Of a DNA stretch of 64,000 bases, positions 42,125 through 51,061 are shown in pieces. The translations under genes were made by a program, and so were the position numbers. Positions within the stretch are counted from its first letter, which is position 1. Each line of letters begins with the position of its first letter. The notes below the pieces were generated by a model. The model made no database searches. It worked only from the letters and a program-made list of their open reading frames with translations, and was not told the origin of the DNA. This stretch comes from Isoptericola chiayiensis (GTDB lineage: Bacteria; Actinomycetota; Actinomycetes; Actinomycetales; Cellulomonadaceae): the NCBI RefSeq assembly GCF_013149805.1, contig NZ_JABEZT010000011.1, positions 32,122 through 96,121 of the forward strand. Direction: 5' to 3'.

Positions 42125-42125
42125 C

Positions 42126-42971
42126 TCACGTGAGGTCGTCGTGGTCGCCGCGCACCCAGGCGGCGTGCCGCGCGGCCGAGCGCAGGACGACGTCGCGGGC
42201 GTCGCGGGGGACCACGCCGTCGAAGTTGTTGTAGAGCCGGTCGAAGGGCCGGCGTGCGACGTGCGCGGCGACGCGTTCGGCCACGGCTCCGGACAGCGGC
42301 AGCCGGTTGGGGTAGCTGCGCATGAAGCTGACCGACGTGCGGTCGGGGTTGGCCATGACGGTGTCCCCGGCGAGCAGCACGCCGCGGCCGTCGGCGCCGG
42401 CGTCCCAGTGCGCGACGGCGGACCCCGGGAAGTGGCCCCCGGGCTGGCTCAGCACGACGCCGGGGAGGATCTCGCGCTCGCCGTCCCAGGGTTCGACGGC
42501 GGGGTCGGGGCGGGCGACCCAGCCGGCGTCGGCGGCGCTGACCAGCACGGGGACGGTGCGCTCGGGGTCGGAGATCCGCCGGCTCCACTCGACCTGGACG
42601 CCGTACATGTGCGGGTGGCTGGCGACGACGGCGACGACGCCGGGCGGGCCGGCGAGGTCGCGCACGGCGGTGACGGCGTCGTCGTCGAGGTAGCCGAGCG
42701 GGTCCCACAGCAGGGAGCCGGCGGCGGTGCGCAGCAGCTTGGCCTGCTGCCCGATGCCGACGCCGGGCACGGCGGTCAGGGCGTACAGGTCAGGTTCCAG
42801 CGCGGCGATCTCGACGTGCCGGCCGGGGGCGAGCTCGGCCAGGGTGGCCCAGGCCTGGCCCGACGGCGGCACCCACTGGCGTTCATCGGCGCAGATCGCG
42901 CAGACGGCGGGGCGCTCGGCGTGCTCGACGGCGCAGGTGCGGCAGATCCAGAACGGCTCCGTGCTGGTCAC
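42126..42971 (-). CDS. MBL-fold hydrolase with N-terminal zinc ribbon
   Basis: A 281-residue protein. The N-terminus has a rubredoxin-like CxxC...CxxC ribbon (CRTC...CAIC), then a metallo-beta-lactamase fold (HVEIAALEPDLYALT, VVASHPHMYGV, QPGGHFPGS, LLAGDTVM). The usual HxHxDH is replaced by HPHMYG, so one metal site may be altered. GTG at 42971 begins just before the ribbon; a longer frame reaches into the Zur-like site. It is divergent from aztD, and a Zur-like box lies 54-67 bases upstream. Confidence 0.87.
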   Translation of the reverse strand: MTSTEPFWICRTCAVEHAERPAVCAICADERQWVPPSGQAWATLAELAPGRHVEIAALEPDLYALTAVPGVGIGQQAKLLRTAAGSLLWDPLGYLDDDAVTAVRDLAGPPGVVAVVASHPHMYGVQVEWSRRISDPERTVPVLVSAADAGWVARPDPAVEPWDGEREILPGVVLSQPGGHFPGSAVAHWDAGADGRGVLLAGDTVMANPDRTSVSFMRSYPNRLPLSGAVAERVAAHVARRPFDRLYNNFDGVVPRDARDVVLRSAARHAAWVRGDHDDLT

Positions 42972-43020
42972 CGGCCCAGGTTCGCACGGGCGGGGGGCGC
43001 GCACCCGTCGTCGAGCGTGT

Positions 43021-43081
43021 TGAAAATGATTCTCGTTCATGCTTGACTCCTCTCGAGTCGCGAATGGTTCTCATTCGCGAC
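43021..43081. promoter_or_regulatory. Two Zur-type (Fur-family) boxes between MBL gene and aztD
   Basis: AATGATTCTCGTTC (43025-43038) and AATGGTTCTCATTC (43063-43076) share AATGRTTCTCRTTC, close to actinobacterial Zur sites. The second sits in a 25-bp dyad with 10-bp perfect arms (43057-43066 and 43072-43081). Zinc control of aztD, and perhaps of the divergent MBL gene, is inferred. Confidence 0.72.
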
Positions 43082-43117
43082 CTGTCGCCGTCGTGCACCC
43101 GAGATGGAAAGCCACCC

Positions 43118-44467
43118 ATGAACACCCGCTCCCGCGCTGCCAGCGCGCTCGCGCTCGCCCTCCCGCTCGGCCTCCTGGCCGCCTGCGGCACGGAGTCCGA
43201 GCCCGCCACCGAGACCACCCCCGAGGCGACCGAGGCCGCCACCGAGGAGGCCGCACCGACCGAGGTCCACTCCCGCACCGCCCGCGTCGCCGTGACCTAC
43301 GACGGCGGCATCAAGGTGCTCGACGCCCAGACGCTCGAGGAGGTCGGCGACGTCGAGCTCGAGGGCTTCAACCGCCTCAACCCCGCCGGTGACGGTCAGC
43401 ACCTGTCGGTCTCCACCACCGGCGGCTTCCAGCTCCTCGACCTGGGCACCTGGGGCGAGGGCCACGGGGACCACTTCCACTACTACACCGCCGACCCGGC
43501 GCTCACCGACGTCGCCTACGACGCCGAGAAGCCCGGCCACGTCGTCCTGCACGACGGCGAGACGGCGTTCTTCGACGACGGCACCGGGCACGTGCAGCTC
43601 GTCGACTCCCTCGACGTGGCCGCGGCCGACGCCGAGATCGAGACCGTCGAGCTCCCGGACGCCCACCACGGCGTGGCCGTCCCGCTCAGCGACGGGACCC
43701 TGCTGGTCACCGTCGGCACCGAGGACGAGCGCACCGGCGTCGCCGTCCTGGACGCCGACGGCGAGCAGGTCGCCGCCTACGACGACTGCCCGGGCGTGCA
43801 CGGCGAGGCCGTCGCCCAGGGCGAGGCCGTCGTCGTCGGCTGCGAGAACGGCGCGGTGGTGTACTCCGGCGGCGAGTTCACCGCCGTCGAGACCCCGGAC
43901 GACTACTCGCGCATCGGCAACCAGGCCGGCACCGAGGGATCGCCGATCGTGCTCGGCGACTACAAGACCGACCCCGACGCCGAGCTCGAGCGCCCGACGC
44001 GCGTCAGCCTGATCGACACCCGGGACGCGAGCCACCAGCTCGTCGACCTGCCGGCGTCGTACAGCTTCCGCTCCATCGCCCGCGGCGACGACGGTGAGGC
44101 CCTCGTGCTCACCACCGACGGCGACCTGCAGGTGATCGACCCCGAGTCCGGCGAGATCACCGCCTCCATCCCGGTCGTGGACGAGTGGGAGGAGCCGACG
44201 GAGTGGCAGCAGCCGCGCCCGGCGGTGCTGACCCTCGACGGCTCGGTCTACGTCACCGACCCGGCGAACCAGCAGATCCACGCCGTCGACCTCGTCGAGC
44301 AGGAGGTCTGGGCCTCGGCCGACCTCGGCGTCGAGGCGAACGAGATCTCCGGTGTCCACGGCGAGCCGTCGGTGTCCTCCGAGGAGGCCGAGGAGCACGA
44401 GCACTCGGACGAGGAGCACGCCGAGGACGAGCACTCGGACGAGGACCACGAGGACCACGACCACTGA
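43118..44467 (+). CDS. aztD: Zinc metallochaperone lipoprotein AztD
   Basis: A 449-residue lipoprotein (lipobox LLAAC, C23) with a seven-bladed-propeller-like body (AVTYDGGIKVLDAQTLEEVG, DGTGHVQLVD, DGEALVLTTDGDLQVIDPESG) and zinc-binding features: HGDHFHYY at about 122-129 and a His/Asp/Glu-rich tail of 30 residues. AztD delivers zinc to the AztABC importer; those genes are not in the window. ATG at 43118 has GGAAAG upstream. Confidence 0.85.
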   Translation: MNTRSRAASALALALPLGLLAACGTESEPATETTPEATEAATEEAAPTEVHSRTARVAVTYDGGIKVLDAQTLEEVGDVELEGFNRLNPAGDGQHLSVSTTGGFQLLDLGTWGEGHGDHFHYYTADPALTDVAYDAEKPGHVVLHDGETAFFDDGTGHVQLVDSLDVAAADAEIETVELPDAHHGVAVPLSDGTLLVTVGTEDERTGVAVLDADGEQVAAYDDCPGVHGEAVAQGEAVVVGCENGAVVYSGGEFTAVETPDDYSRIGNQAGTEGSPIVLGDYKTDPDAELERPTRVSLIDTRDASHQLVDLPASYSFRSIARGDDGEALVLTTDGDLQVIDPESGEITASIPVVDEWEEPTEWQQPRPAVLTLDGSVYVTDPANQQIHAVDLVEQEVWASADLGVEANEISGVHGEPSVSSEEAEEHEHSDEEHAEDEHSDEDHEDHDH

Positions 44468-44507
44468 GATCCGTCGCACGGGGGAGGCGCCGGCGTCCGC
44501 CAGTTCC

Positions 44508-44513
44508 TAGGCT
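44508..44513 (+). promoter_or_regulatory. -10 box of the first two-component operon
   Basis: TAGGCT ends six bases before the ATG at 44520; leaderless arrangement. Confidence 0.5.
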
Positions 44514-44519
44514 GAGCGG

Positions 44520-45896
44520 ATGCCGCGCCTGCGCCCCGACGTGATCGCCGACCGGTTCGGCGTCGACTCCGCGTTCGAACGCACCCCGGTCGACCCTGCG
44601 ACCTCCTACCGTCGCGACGTCTGGCTGGGGCTCGCCCTGACCGCCCTCGCGGTGGTGGGCGTGGAGGTGAGCCGGTCCAGCGGGTTCTTCCCTGACGAGT
44701 CGCAGCCGACCTGGCTGCTCTACCTGCTCGCCGGCGCGGGAGCCCTTCCCCTGGTGGTCCGGCGCCGGTACCCCCTGACGGTGCTCGCCGTCGTCTACAC
44801 GCACTTCCTGCTGGTGGGGCTGACCGTGCCGTCGGTGCCGATGTCACCGGTGCTGCAGGTCGTGTACTTCATGACGCTGTACACGGCGGTGGCCTGGGCC
44901 CGCGACCGCCGCGCCATGATCATCGTGGTGATCGCCTGCCTCGTGGCGATGTTCGGCTGGCTGTTCTGGCAGCTCGCGATCAGCTCGGCGCTGGCGGAGT
45001 ACGTCGAGGACGAAGGGCTGCTGGACGCCCCGCCCGGCCTGATCCCGCCGTTGACGGCGATCGTGGTGCAGAACTGGCTCACCAACTTCGCCTACTTCTT
45101 CGGCGCGATCGCCGTCGGGCAGGTCGGCTGGAACAGCGCGCGTCGCCGGCGGCAGCTCACCGAGCAGGCCGAGACGATCGAGCGGCAGTCCGCCGAGCTG
45201 CAGCGCCGTGCCGTCACCGCCGACCGGCTGCGCATCGCCCGCGAGCTGCACGACGTCGTCGCGCACCACGTCTCGGTCATCGGGATCCAGGCCGCGGCGG
45301 CCCGGCGGCTGCTCGCCAAGGGGGACGCCGCGGCGCAGGACCCCCGGGTGCCGCTGGCCACGATCGAGTCCGCCTCCCGGGAAGCCGTGGCCCAGATGCG
45401 CGGTCTGGTCGGCACCCTGCGGGACACCGGGGACGACGGCGGTCCGGGCGTCGGGACGGGTCGCTCGCCCGAGCCCGGCCTCGCCGACATCGCCGCGCTG
45501 ACCGACGTCGTCGGCGGGCTGGACGTCACGTCCGCGCTGGTCGTCGAGCCGCCCGGCGCGGAGTCCGCGGTCCCGGCCTCCGTCGGGCTGAGCCTGTACC
45601 GCACGGTCCAGGAGGCGCTGGCCAACGTGCGCAAGCACTCCACCGCCCGGACCGCGTCCGTCACGGTGCGGGTGGACCGGCGTCCCGGCGACGACCGCCG
45701 GTTCGCCGCAGGGTTCGCGGAGGTCGAGGTGCTCGACGACGGTCGGACGGTCCCGGGCTCGCAGGGTTCGGGTCTCGGGCTGGTCGGGCTGCGCGAACGG
45801 GTCGCCGCGCACCACGGGGTGGCGGAGATCGGCCCGCGGGTGACCGGTGGGTACCGTGTGCGGGTCCGCCTGCCGCTGCCCGAGGAGTCGCGATGA
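44520..45896 (+). CDS. Sensor histidine kinase (NarL/DesK-type)
   Basis: A 458-residue kinase with about five N-terminal membrane helices, a coiled-coil (about 205-235), the HisKA_3 box [17 protein letters not shown] (H244 phosphorylated) and a HATPase_c domain ([26 protein letters not shown]). The signal is unknown. Its stop overlaps the response-regulator start by ATGA. Confidence 0.93.
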   Translation: MPRLRPDVIADRFGVDSAFERTPVDPATSYRRDVWLGLALTALAVVGVEVSRSSGFFPDESQPTWLLYLLAGAGALPLVVRRRYPLTVLAVVYTHFLLVGLTVPSVPMSPVLQVVYFMTLYTAVAWARDRRAMIIVVIACLVAMFGWLFWQLAISSALAEYVEDEGLLDAPPGLIPPLTAIVVQNWLTNFAYFFGAIAVGQVGWNSARRRRQLTEQAETIERQSAELQRRAVTADRLRIARELHDVVAHHVSVIGIQAAAARRLLAKGDAAAQDPRVPLATIESASREAVAQMRGLVGTLRDTGDDGGPGVGTGRSPEPGLADIAALTDVVGGLDVTSALVVEPPGAESAVPASVGLSLYRTVQEALANVRKHSTARTASVTVRVDRRPGDDRRFAAGFAEVEVLDDGRTVPGSQGSGLGLVGLRERVAAHHGVAEIGPRVTGGYRVRVRLPLPEESR

Positions 45897-46558
45897 CGTC
45901 GGTGCTGCTCGTGGACGACCAGCAGCTCGTCCGGTCCGGGTTCCGCCTCATCCTCACGGTGGAGGACGACCTCGAGGTGGTCGGTGAGGCCGCCGACGGC
46001 GTCGAGGCGGTGAGCGCCGCGCGCGGGCTGCGGCCGGACGTGGTCCTCATGGACGTGCAGATGCCCGGCATGGACGGGATCGAGGCCACCCGCCGGATCG
46101 TCGCCGAGGACCTGTCCCGGGTGCTGGTGCTGACCACGTTCGACGACGACGCCTACGTGTTCGACGCCCTGGCTGCCGGCGCCTCGGGGTTCCTGCTCAA
46201 GAACGCCGACGCCGACCACCTGGTCGAGGCGGTGCGGACGGTGGCCGCCGGCCAGGCGCTGCTGTCCCCGCAGGTCACGCGCCGTGTCGTGGAGCGCATG
46301 GTGGCGGCGGGCGAGGGGTCGGCCGCACCGGGGCCGCCGTCGTCGGCCCCCGGGCTGGACCTGCTCACCGCCCGCGAGCACGAGGTGCTGGTGCTGGTGG
46401 GTCGTGGGCTGTCCAACGCGGAGATCGCCGCCGAGCTGTACCTCGGCGAGGCGACCGTCAAGACGCACGTGTCGAACGTGCTGGCCAAGCTGCACCTGCG
46501 CGACCGGGTGCAGGCCGTGGTCTACGTGCACCGGCACGGCGTGCCGGGGCCCGGGTGA
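45893..46558 (+). CDS. NarL/LuxR-family response regulator
   Basis: A 221-residue regulator: receiver domain with acceptor D54 ([13 protein letters not shown]), LTTFDDDAY and LLKNAD, then a LuxR helix-turn-helix ([35 protein letters not shown]). It pairs with the preceding kinase. No target operon is adjacent downstream; its targets are unknown. Confidence 0.94.
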   Translation: MTSVLLVDDQQLVRSGFRLILTVEDDLEVVGEAADGVEAVSAARGLRPDVVLMDVQMPGMDGIEATRRIVAEDLSRVLVLTTFDDDAYVFDALAAGASGFLLKNADADHLVEAVRTVAAGQALLSPQVTRRVVERMVAAGEGSAAPGPPSSAPGLDLLTAREHEVLVLVGRGLSNAEIAAELYLGEATVKTHVSNVLAKLHLRDRVQAVVYVHRHGVPGPG

Positions 46559-46588
46559 GCGTCTCCCGGGCCCCGACGGCGACGTGGG

Positions 46589-47638
46589 CTACGCCCGGAT
46601 GCGCAGCCGGTGGATGCGGTCGTCGGTGAGGTCGTCGAACTCGTACCGGAGCCCGGCGAACGGGCTGCCGGGGAAGTCGCCGGTGATGGTCGCGGTCACG
46701 ACGAGGCTGCCGTCGTCCCGGGCGACGTCGGTGATCTCGTACCGGACGGGGACGCTGCCGGTGCGCCACGCGCGGACGGCGTCGATCCCGGTGTGCGTCC
46801 TGGACTCGTCCTCCACGACGGCGGAGTCGGCGAACAGGGCGAGGAAGGCCGCGTGGTCGTCCGTGGGGGCCAGCTCGAAGTAGCGGCGGACCGGGTCCGG
46901 GAGGGCCACGGGGGCCGTCGTGCGGGCGGCGTCGAGGATGATGTCGGTCACCGCGTCGGGCCGGGAGACGGTGACTGCGTGGGAGGCGTCGACCTCGACG
47001 GTGCGGGCGCCGGCGCGCTCGGCCATGAACCGCTCGGACTCCAGCGGGATCGCGAGGTCCTGCCGGGCGACGAGGCTCCACGACGGGATCGACCGCCAGG
47101 CCGCGGCGGTGAGCGGGTCGGCCAGCGCCTGGGCGATGATCGGGCGCTGGGTGGCCGCCATGAGCGCGGCGGTCTGCTCGGGGACGTCGGCGGCGAACAC
47201 GGTGCGGAACTCCTCCTGGCGGATGGAGAGGTCGTCGCCCGTCCCGCCCTCGGGCAGGGGTGCGGGGACCGCCTCGAGGGCGTCGCCGAGCCGGGCGCCG
47301 GGGAACTTGGCGGCGAGCTCGCCGGTGCTCTCGCCGATCTCGGGCAGGAAGCTCGCGACGTACACGAGGGCGGTGACGTCGGGGTCGCCGTCGGCGGCGA
47401 CCGACATGACGGTGCCGCCGTAGGAGTGGCCGGCGACGACGACGGGTCCGTCGATGCCGTCGAGGACGCTGCGCAGGTACGCGGCGTCGTACGCCAGGCC
47501 CCGCAGCGGGTTGGCGACGGCGACGACGCGGTGGCCGGCGGCCTGCAGGGCGGGGATCGAGCCGTTCCAGCTCGAGGAGTCGGCGAACGCGCCGTGCACG
47601 AGGACGATGGTCTGCTGGGTGGTGCCGGTGGTGCTCAT
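46589..47638 (-). CDS. Alpha/beta hydrolase fused to a SnoaL-like domain
   Basis: A 349-residue fusion. Residues 1-230 are an alpha/beta hydrolase (IVLVHGAFADSSSW, nucleophile elbow AGHSYGGTV with S, late histidine in VDASHAVTVSRPDAV). Residues about 245-349 are a SnoaL/NTF2-like domain (VRRYFELAPTDDHAAFLALF, VRAWRTGSVPVRYEITDV). The substrate is unknown. GGAAGGAAG precedes the ATG at 47638. It is divergent from a GntR gene, which probably represses it through the AT-rich operator between them. Confidence 0.88.
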   Translation of the reverse strand: MSTTGTTQQTIVLVHGAFADSSSWNGSIPALQAAGHRVVAVANPLRGLAYDAAYLRSVLDGIDGPVVVAGHSYGGTVMSVAADGDPDVTALVYVASFLPEIGESTGELAAKFPGARLGDALEAVPAPLPEGGTGDDLSIRQEEFRTVFAADVPEQTAALMAATQRPIIAQALADPLTAAAWRSIPSWSLVARQDLAIPLESERFMAERAGARTVEVDASHAVTVSRPDAVTDIILDAARTTAPVALPDPVRRYFELAPTDDHAAFLALFADSAVVEDESRTHTGIDAVRAWRTGSVPVRYEITDVARDDGSLVVTATITGDFPGSPFAGLRYEFDDLTDDRIHRLRIRA

Positions 47639-47697
47639 GGCGGGTCTTCCTTCCGTGAGGGCCGGGCGTGTCCCGGTGAGCACGGAACGCCACCGAC

Positions 47698-47713
47698 ATG
47701 CAATATATTTCAT
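47698..47713. promoter_or_regulatory. AT-rich dyad, probable GntR operator
   Basis: ATGCAATATATTTCAT is a near-perfect 16-bp palindrome (one mismatched pair) in very GC-rich DNA, midway between the divergent hydrolase and GntR genes. It covers a possible -10 (TATATT) for the hydrolase. Confidence 0.65.
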
Positions 47714-47741
47714 GCAGAATCTGATCAGGCAGAATGGGCAC

Positions 47742-48407
47742 GTGCCCGTACCTGACCACGGCCCCGTCGCCGGCCGGACCCTTCTGCGCGACGACGTCTA
47801 CGGCCGGTTGCGCGACGCCATCATCGACGGCACGTTCGAACCCGGCGAGCAGCTGCGCGACGGCGAGCTCGCCGCCTGGCTGGGCGTCAGCCGCACCCCC
47901 GTCCGCGAGGCGCTGCTGCGGCTGGCCCGCGGCGGCCTGGTGGTCGCCCGGCCCGGCCGGTCCACCGTCGTCAGCCCGCTCGACGCCCGCTCCCTGCTCG
48001 AGGCCCGCGACGTGGTCGCCGCGATGCACCGGCTCGCCGTGCACGACGCCGTGCCGCACCTGACCGAGGAGCACCTCGACACGATGCGGGACGCGGCCCG
48101 CCGCTTCGCCGCCGCCGTCGAGGCGGGTGACGTCGAGGCCGCCGTCGCCGCCGACGACGACCTGCACGACGTCGCGGTCGCCGTCGCCGGGAACCGTGCC
48201 GCCGCCGCGGTGATCGAGCAGTTCACGCCCGTCCTGCGCCGTGCCGAGCGGCTGCGGTTCGCGGCGCCCGACGCGCAGGGTTCGCTCGACCGGCACGACG
48301 AGCTGATCCGCCGGTGCGCGGCCCGCGACGCCGAGGGCGCCGCCGACGTGGCCGCCGGCCTGTGGTCGAGCCTGTGCGGCGCCGCGGGAGACGCGCTCGA
48401 CGCCTGA
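47742..48407 (+). CDS. GntR family regulator (FadR/FCD type)
   Basis: A 221-residue regulator: GntR winged helix (YGRLRDAIIDGTFEPGEQL, LGVSRTPVREALLRLARGGL) and an all-helical FCD ligand domain (LLEARDVVAAMHRLAV, DDDLHDVAVAVAGN). GTG at 47742 is preferred: a CAGAAT element ends six bases before it. An upstream ATG at 47711 would start inside the operator. It likely represses itself and the divergent hydrolase. Confidence 0.9.
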   Translation: MPVPDHGPVAGRTLLRDDVYGRLRDAIIDGTFEPGEQLRDGELAAWLGVSRTPVREALLRLARGGLVVARPGRSTVVSPLDARSLLEARDVVAAMHRLAVHDAVPHLTEEHLDTMRDAARRFAAAVEAGDVEAAVAADDDLHDVAVAVAGNRAAAAVIEQFTPVLRRAERLRFAAPDAQGSLDRHDELIRRCAARDAEGAADVAAGLWSSLCGAAGDALDA

Positions 48408-48513
48408 GCCACACCGTGGCGGGCTCGGACCTCGTCTCCGGCGGCCGCCTCCGCCGGGAGGCGGACCCCGCCGGTTCCGCCCTCCGGGGGATCCGCCCGT
48501 GGCCCGTGCTGCC

Positions 48514-48519
48514 TAGGTT
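48514..48519 (+). promoter_or_regulatory. -10 box of the first ABC exporter operon
   Basis: TAGGTT ends seven bases before the ATG at 48527; leaderless arrangement. Confidence 0.5.
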
Positions 48520-48526
48520 GGGTGCC

Positions 48527-49414
48527 ATGTCCACACTCGAGGTCAGGGACCTGACCAGAACATTCGGCGACCTGCGCGCCGTCGACGGCGTCTCCTTCGC
48601 CGCCCGCGACGGCATGCTGACCGGCTTCGTCGGCTCCAACGGCGCCGGCAAGACGTCCACGATGCGCATGATGATGGGTGTCCTCGCGATCACCTCCGGC
48701 GAGGTGCTGCTCGACGGCGCCCCCGTGACCCGCGCGGACCGGCGCACCTTCGGTTACATGCCCGAGGAGCGCGGCCTCTACCCCAAGCAGCCCGCGCTCG
48801 ACCAGCTCGTCTACCTCGCCCGACTGCGGGGCATCCCCGCCGCGCAGGCCCGCACCGAGGCGATGGACCACCTCGAGCGTCTCGGGCTGGGCGAGCGCGC
48901 CAAGGACCACGTCGAGAAGCTCAGCCTCGGCAACCAGCAGCGCGTCCAGATCACGGCCGCGCTCATGGGCCGCCCGCGCGCGCTCATCCTCGACGAGCCG
49001 TTCTCGGGCCTGGACCCGTCGGCCGTCGACGACATGGTCGACCTGCTGCGCGAGCACACCGCCCGCGGCGTCCCCGTGCTGTTCAGCTCGCACCAGCTCG
49101 ACCTGGTCGAGCGGCTCTGCGAGCGCCTCGTCATCCTGCGCGGCGGCCGGGTGGTCGCTGACGGCACCCCGGCCGACCTGCAGTCCACCGGCACCGTCCG
49201 GCACCGCCTGGTGCTCGGCGGCGACGCCGGCTGGGTGCGTGGCGTGCCCGGCGTGCACGCGGTGGACGTCGACGGCACGACGGCGCTCGTCGAGCTCGTC
49301 GACGACGCCGCGGCCCAGCGGCTGCTCGCGTCCGCGCTCGAGCGCGGCACCGTGCACGAGCTGTCCCCGGTCCGGCCCTCCCTGGCCCAGATCTACCGTG
49401 AGGTGACGTCATGA
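48527..49414 (+). CDS. ABC transporter ATP-binding protein (NatA-like)
   Basis: A 295-residue ATPase: Walker A GSNGAGKTST, signature LSLGNQQRVQITAALM (variant of LSGGQ), Walker B ALILDEPFSGLD, and a C-terminal DUF4162-like extension. It powers the following permease; the ATGA overlap couples them. The family includes sodium and drug exporters. Confidence 0.93.
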   Translation: MSTLEVRDLTRTFGDLRAVDGVSFAARDGMLTGFVGSNGAGKTSTMRMMMGVLAITSGEVLLDGAPVTRADRRTFGYMPEERGLYPKQPALDQLVYLARLRGIPAAQARTEAMDHLERLGLGERAKDHVEKLSLGNQQRVQITAALMGRPRALILDEPFSGLDPSAVDDMVDLLREHTARGVPVLFSSHQLDLVERLCERLVILRGGRVVADGTPADLQSTGTVRHRLVLGGDAGWVRGVPGVHAVDVDGTTALVELVDDAAAQRLLASALERGTVHELSPVRPSLAQIYREVTS

Positions 49415-50649
49415 CCGCCCCGACGCAGGACCCGACCCGCACGACGTCCGCACCCCAGCCCCCCGACGACGGGGCCCGGGGCGCCTGGCGCCTGGTGATG
49501 CAGCGCGAGATCGTCACCAAGGCGATGAACAAGGCGTTCGTCGTTGGGCTGCTGGTGTCGCTGGGCGTGATCGCGGCGCTGGCGGCGTTCTTCACCTGGC
49601 AGGGCAACCGCGTGGACACCTCGACGGTGGCCGTGAGCGGCGGGGACACCGCGGCGGTGGCGGCGGTGACGTCCGCGGCGGACCTCGCGCGGGCCGAGGG
49701 CGGCAACGACGAGATCGAGGTCCTCGAGGTCGCCGACGACGCTTCCGCGCAGGCAGCCGTCGAGGACGGCGACGCCGATGCCTGGTTGCAGACGGGTACC
49801 GACGGCGGGTGGATGCTCTCCGCACAGGGCGAGCCCGACGGGACGTTGACGCGGTTCGTGGGGACCGCCGTCGAGCAGCAGACCGTGGCCGCGAACGCGG
49901 AGGCCGCGGGCACGTCGGTGGCGGAGCTGTCGGCCGGTGCCGAGCTGTCCACCCAGGCGCTCGACGCGGACGCGATGGGGGAGCAGGCGATGTTCTTCGC
50001 GACGTTCGCGCTGTCGTTCCTGTTCTTCGCGGGGGCGCTGACGTCCGGCAACATGATCGCGAGCTCCGTGGTGGAGGAGAAGCAGTCCCGGCTGGTGGAG
50101 ATCATCGCGACGGCCGTGCCGCTGCGTCAGCTCCTGGCGGGCAAGATCCTCGGCAGCTCGGTGATCGCCATCGGCCAGAACCTGCTGTTCGCCGGGGTCG
50201 GGCTGATCGCGGTGGCGGCGAGCCCGATCTCGATCGCGCTGCCGGCCCTGTCGACGTCGCTGATCTGGTTCGTGGTGTTCTTCGCGATCGGGTTCCTGGC
50301 GCTCGCGGCGCTGTACGCGGTGGCCGGTGCGCTGGCCAGCCGGGCGGAGGACCTGCAGTACACCTCGACTCCGATGACGTTCCTGGTGATGGGCGTGTAC
50401 TTCCTGACCTTCACGGCCTCCGGGACGTTCCTGACGGTGCTGTCCTACGTGCCGATCGCGAACGTGGTGGCGATGCCGGCCCGGGTGCTGTCCGGGGACG
50501 CGACATGGTGGGAGCCGGTGGTCTCGCTGCTGATCCTCGCCGGGTTCGCGGCGGTGGCGCTGCTGGTCTCGGAGCGGGCGTTCCGCGGTTCGCTGCTGCA
50601 GACCGGCGGGCGGATCTCCTGGCGGCAGGCGCTGCGGTCGCCGAGCTGA
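49411..50649 (+). CDS. ABC-2 type permease (NatB-like)
   Basis: A 412-residue permease: a basic N-terminus, a first helix (about 45-65), a large outside domain (about 66-190) and a C-terminal block of five helices (ALSFLFFAGALTSGNMIAS, VVEEKQSRLVEIIATAVP, QLLAGKILGSSVIA). The layout matches NatB/YhaP exporters. The substrate is unknown. Confidence 0.92.
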   Translation: MTAPTQDPTRTTSAPQPPDDGARGAWRLVMQREIVTKAMNKAFVVGLLVSLGVIAALAAFFTWQGNRVDTSTVAVSGGDTAAVAAVTSAADLARAEGGNDEIEVLEVADDASAQAAVEDGDADAWLQTGTDGGWMLSAQGEPDGTLTRFVGTAVEQQTVAANAEAAGTSVAELSAGAELSTQALDADAMGEQAMFFATFALSFLFFAGALTSGNMIASSVVEEKQSRLVEIIATAVPLRQLLAGKILGSSVIAIGQNLLFAGVGLIAVAASPISIALPALSTSLIWFVVFFAIGFLALAALYAVAGALASRAEDLQYTSTPMTFLVMGVYFLTFTASGTFLTVLSYVPIANVVAMPARVLSGDATWWEPVVSLLILAGFAAVALLVSERAFRGSLLQTGGRISWRQALRSPS

Positions 50650-50687
50650 CCCGGCACCAGGGATTTTCTTGGCGCACGCATGACCGG

Positions 50688-50693
50688 TAGATT
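50688..50693 (+). promoter_or_regulatory. -10 box of the short basic-protein gene
   Basis: TAGATT ends seven bases before the ATG at 50701. It argues for that start over the ATG at 50680, which lies upstream of the box. Confidence 0.5.
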
Positions 50694-50700
50694 GCCGAAG

Positions 50701-51042
50701 ATGGTGCGACGACGTTCCTCGGCCCGCGGCCCCGTGCAGATCGACCTCAGCGCGGACAGCGCCGAGACGTCCGACGGCGGCACGGGCGCGGGCGGCGATG
50801 TCTCCGGTGCCGCCGGATCGGACGGCGAGCCGGTGACGCCCGGCTGGTTCGCGCGGCGGGTCGCAGGCCCGCTGGCGGCCCGCTGGCGGGGCCTGACCCC
50901 GGAGCTGCCCGGTTCGGCGTCGCTGCTCGCCGTCGACGGCGCCCCGTTCCTGGCGGATCGGTTCCGCGAGTCGTACGCCGAGCAGGACGACGACAGAATG
51001 GTGCAGACCTCGGACAGCGCGCTCGTCGGCCTGACCGGGTAG
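50701..51042 (+). CDS. Short hypothetical protein related to the N-termini of the following propeller genes
   Basis: A 113-residue protein beginning MVRRRSSARGPVQIDLSADS, then a Gly/Asp/Ser-rich linker and a basic tryptophan stretch (PGWFARRVAGPLAARWRG). This mirrors the start of the next three genes, but no membrane helix or propeller follows; the last 45 residues are unrelated. It could be a truncated paralogue or a small cytoplasmic partner. Leaderless start as judged by the TAGATT box. Confidence 0.6.
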   Translation: MVRRRSSARGPVQIDLSADSAETSDGGTGAGGDVSGAAGSDGEPVTPGWFARRVAGPLAARWRGLTPELPGSASLLAVDGAPFLADRFRESYAEQDDDRMVQTSDSALVGLTG

Positions 51043-51061
51043 GCGCAGGGGAGGCGGTGTG

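Noticed and set aside
43037..44479. 480-residue antisense frame over aztD
   Set aside because: Val/Leu/Gly/Asp repeats mirror the Asp/Glu/His codons of aztD; no ribosome site and no family, whereas aztD has lipobox, zinc motifs and Zur boxes.
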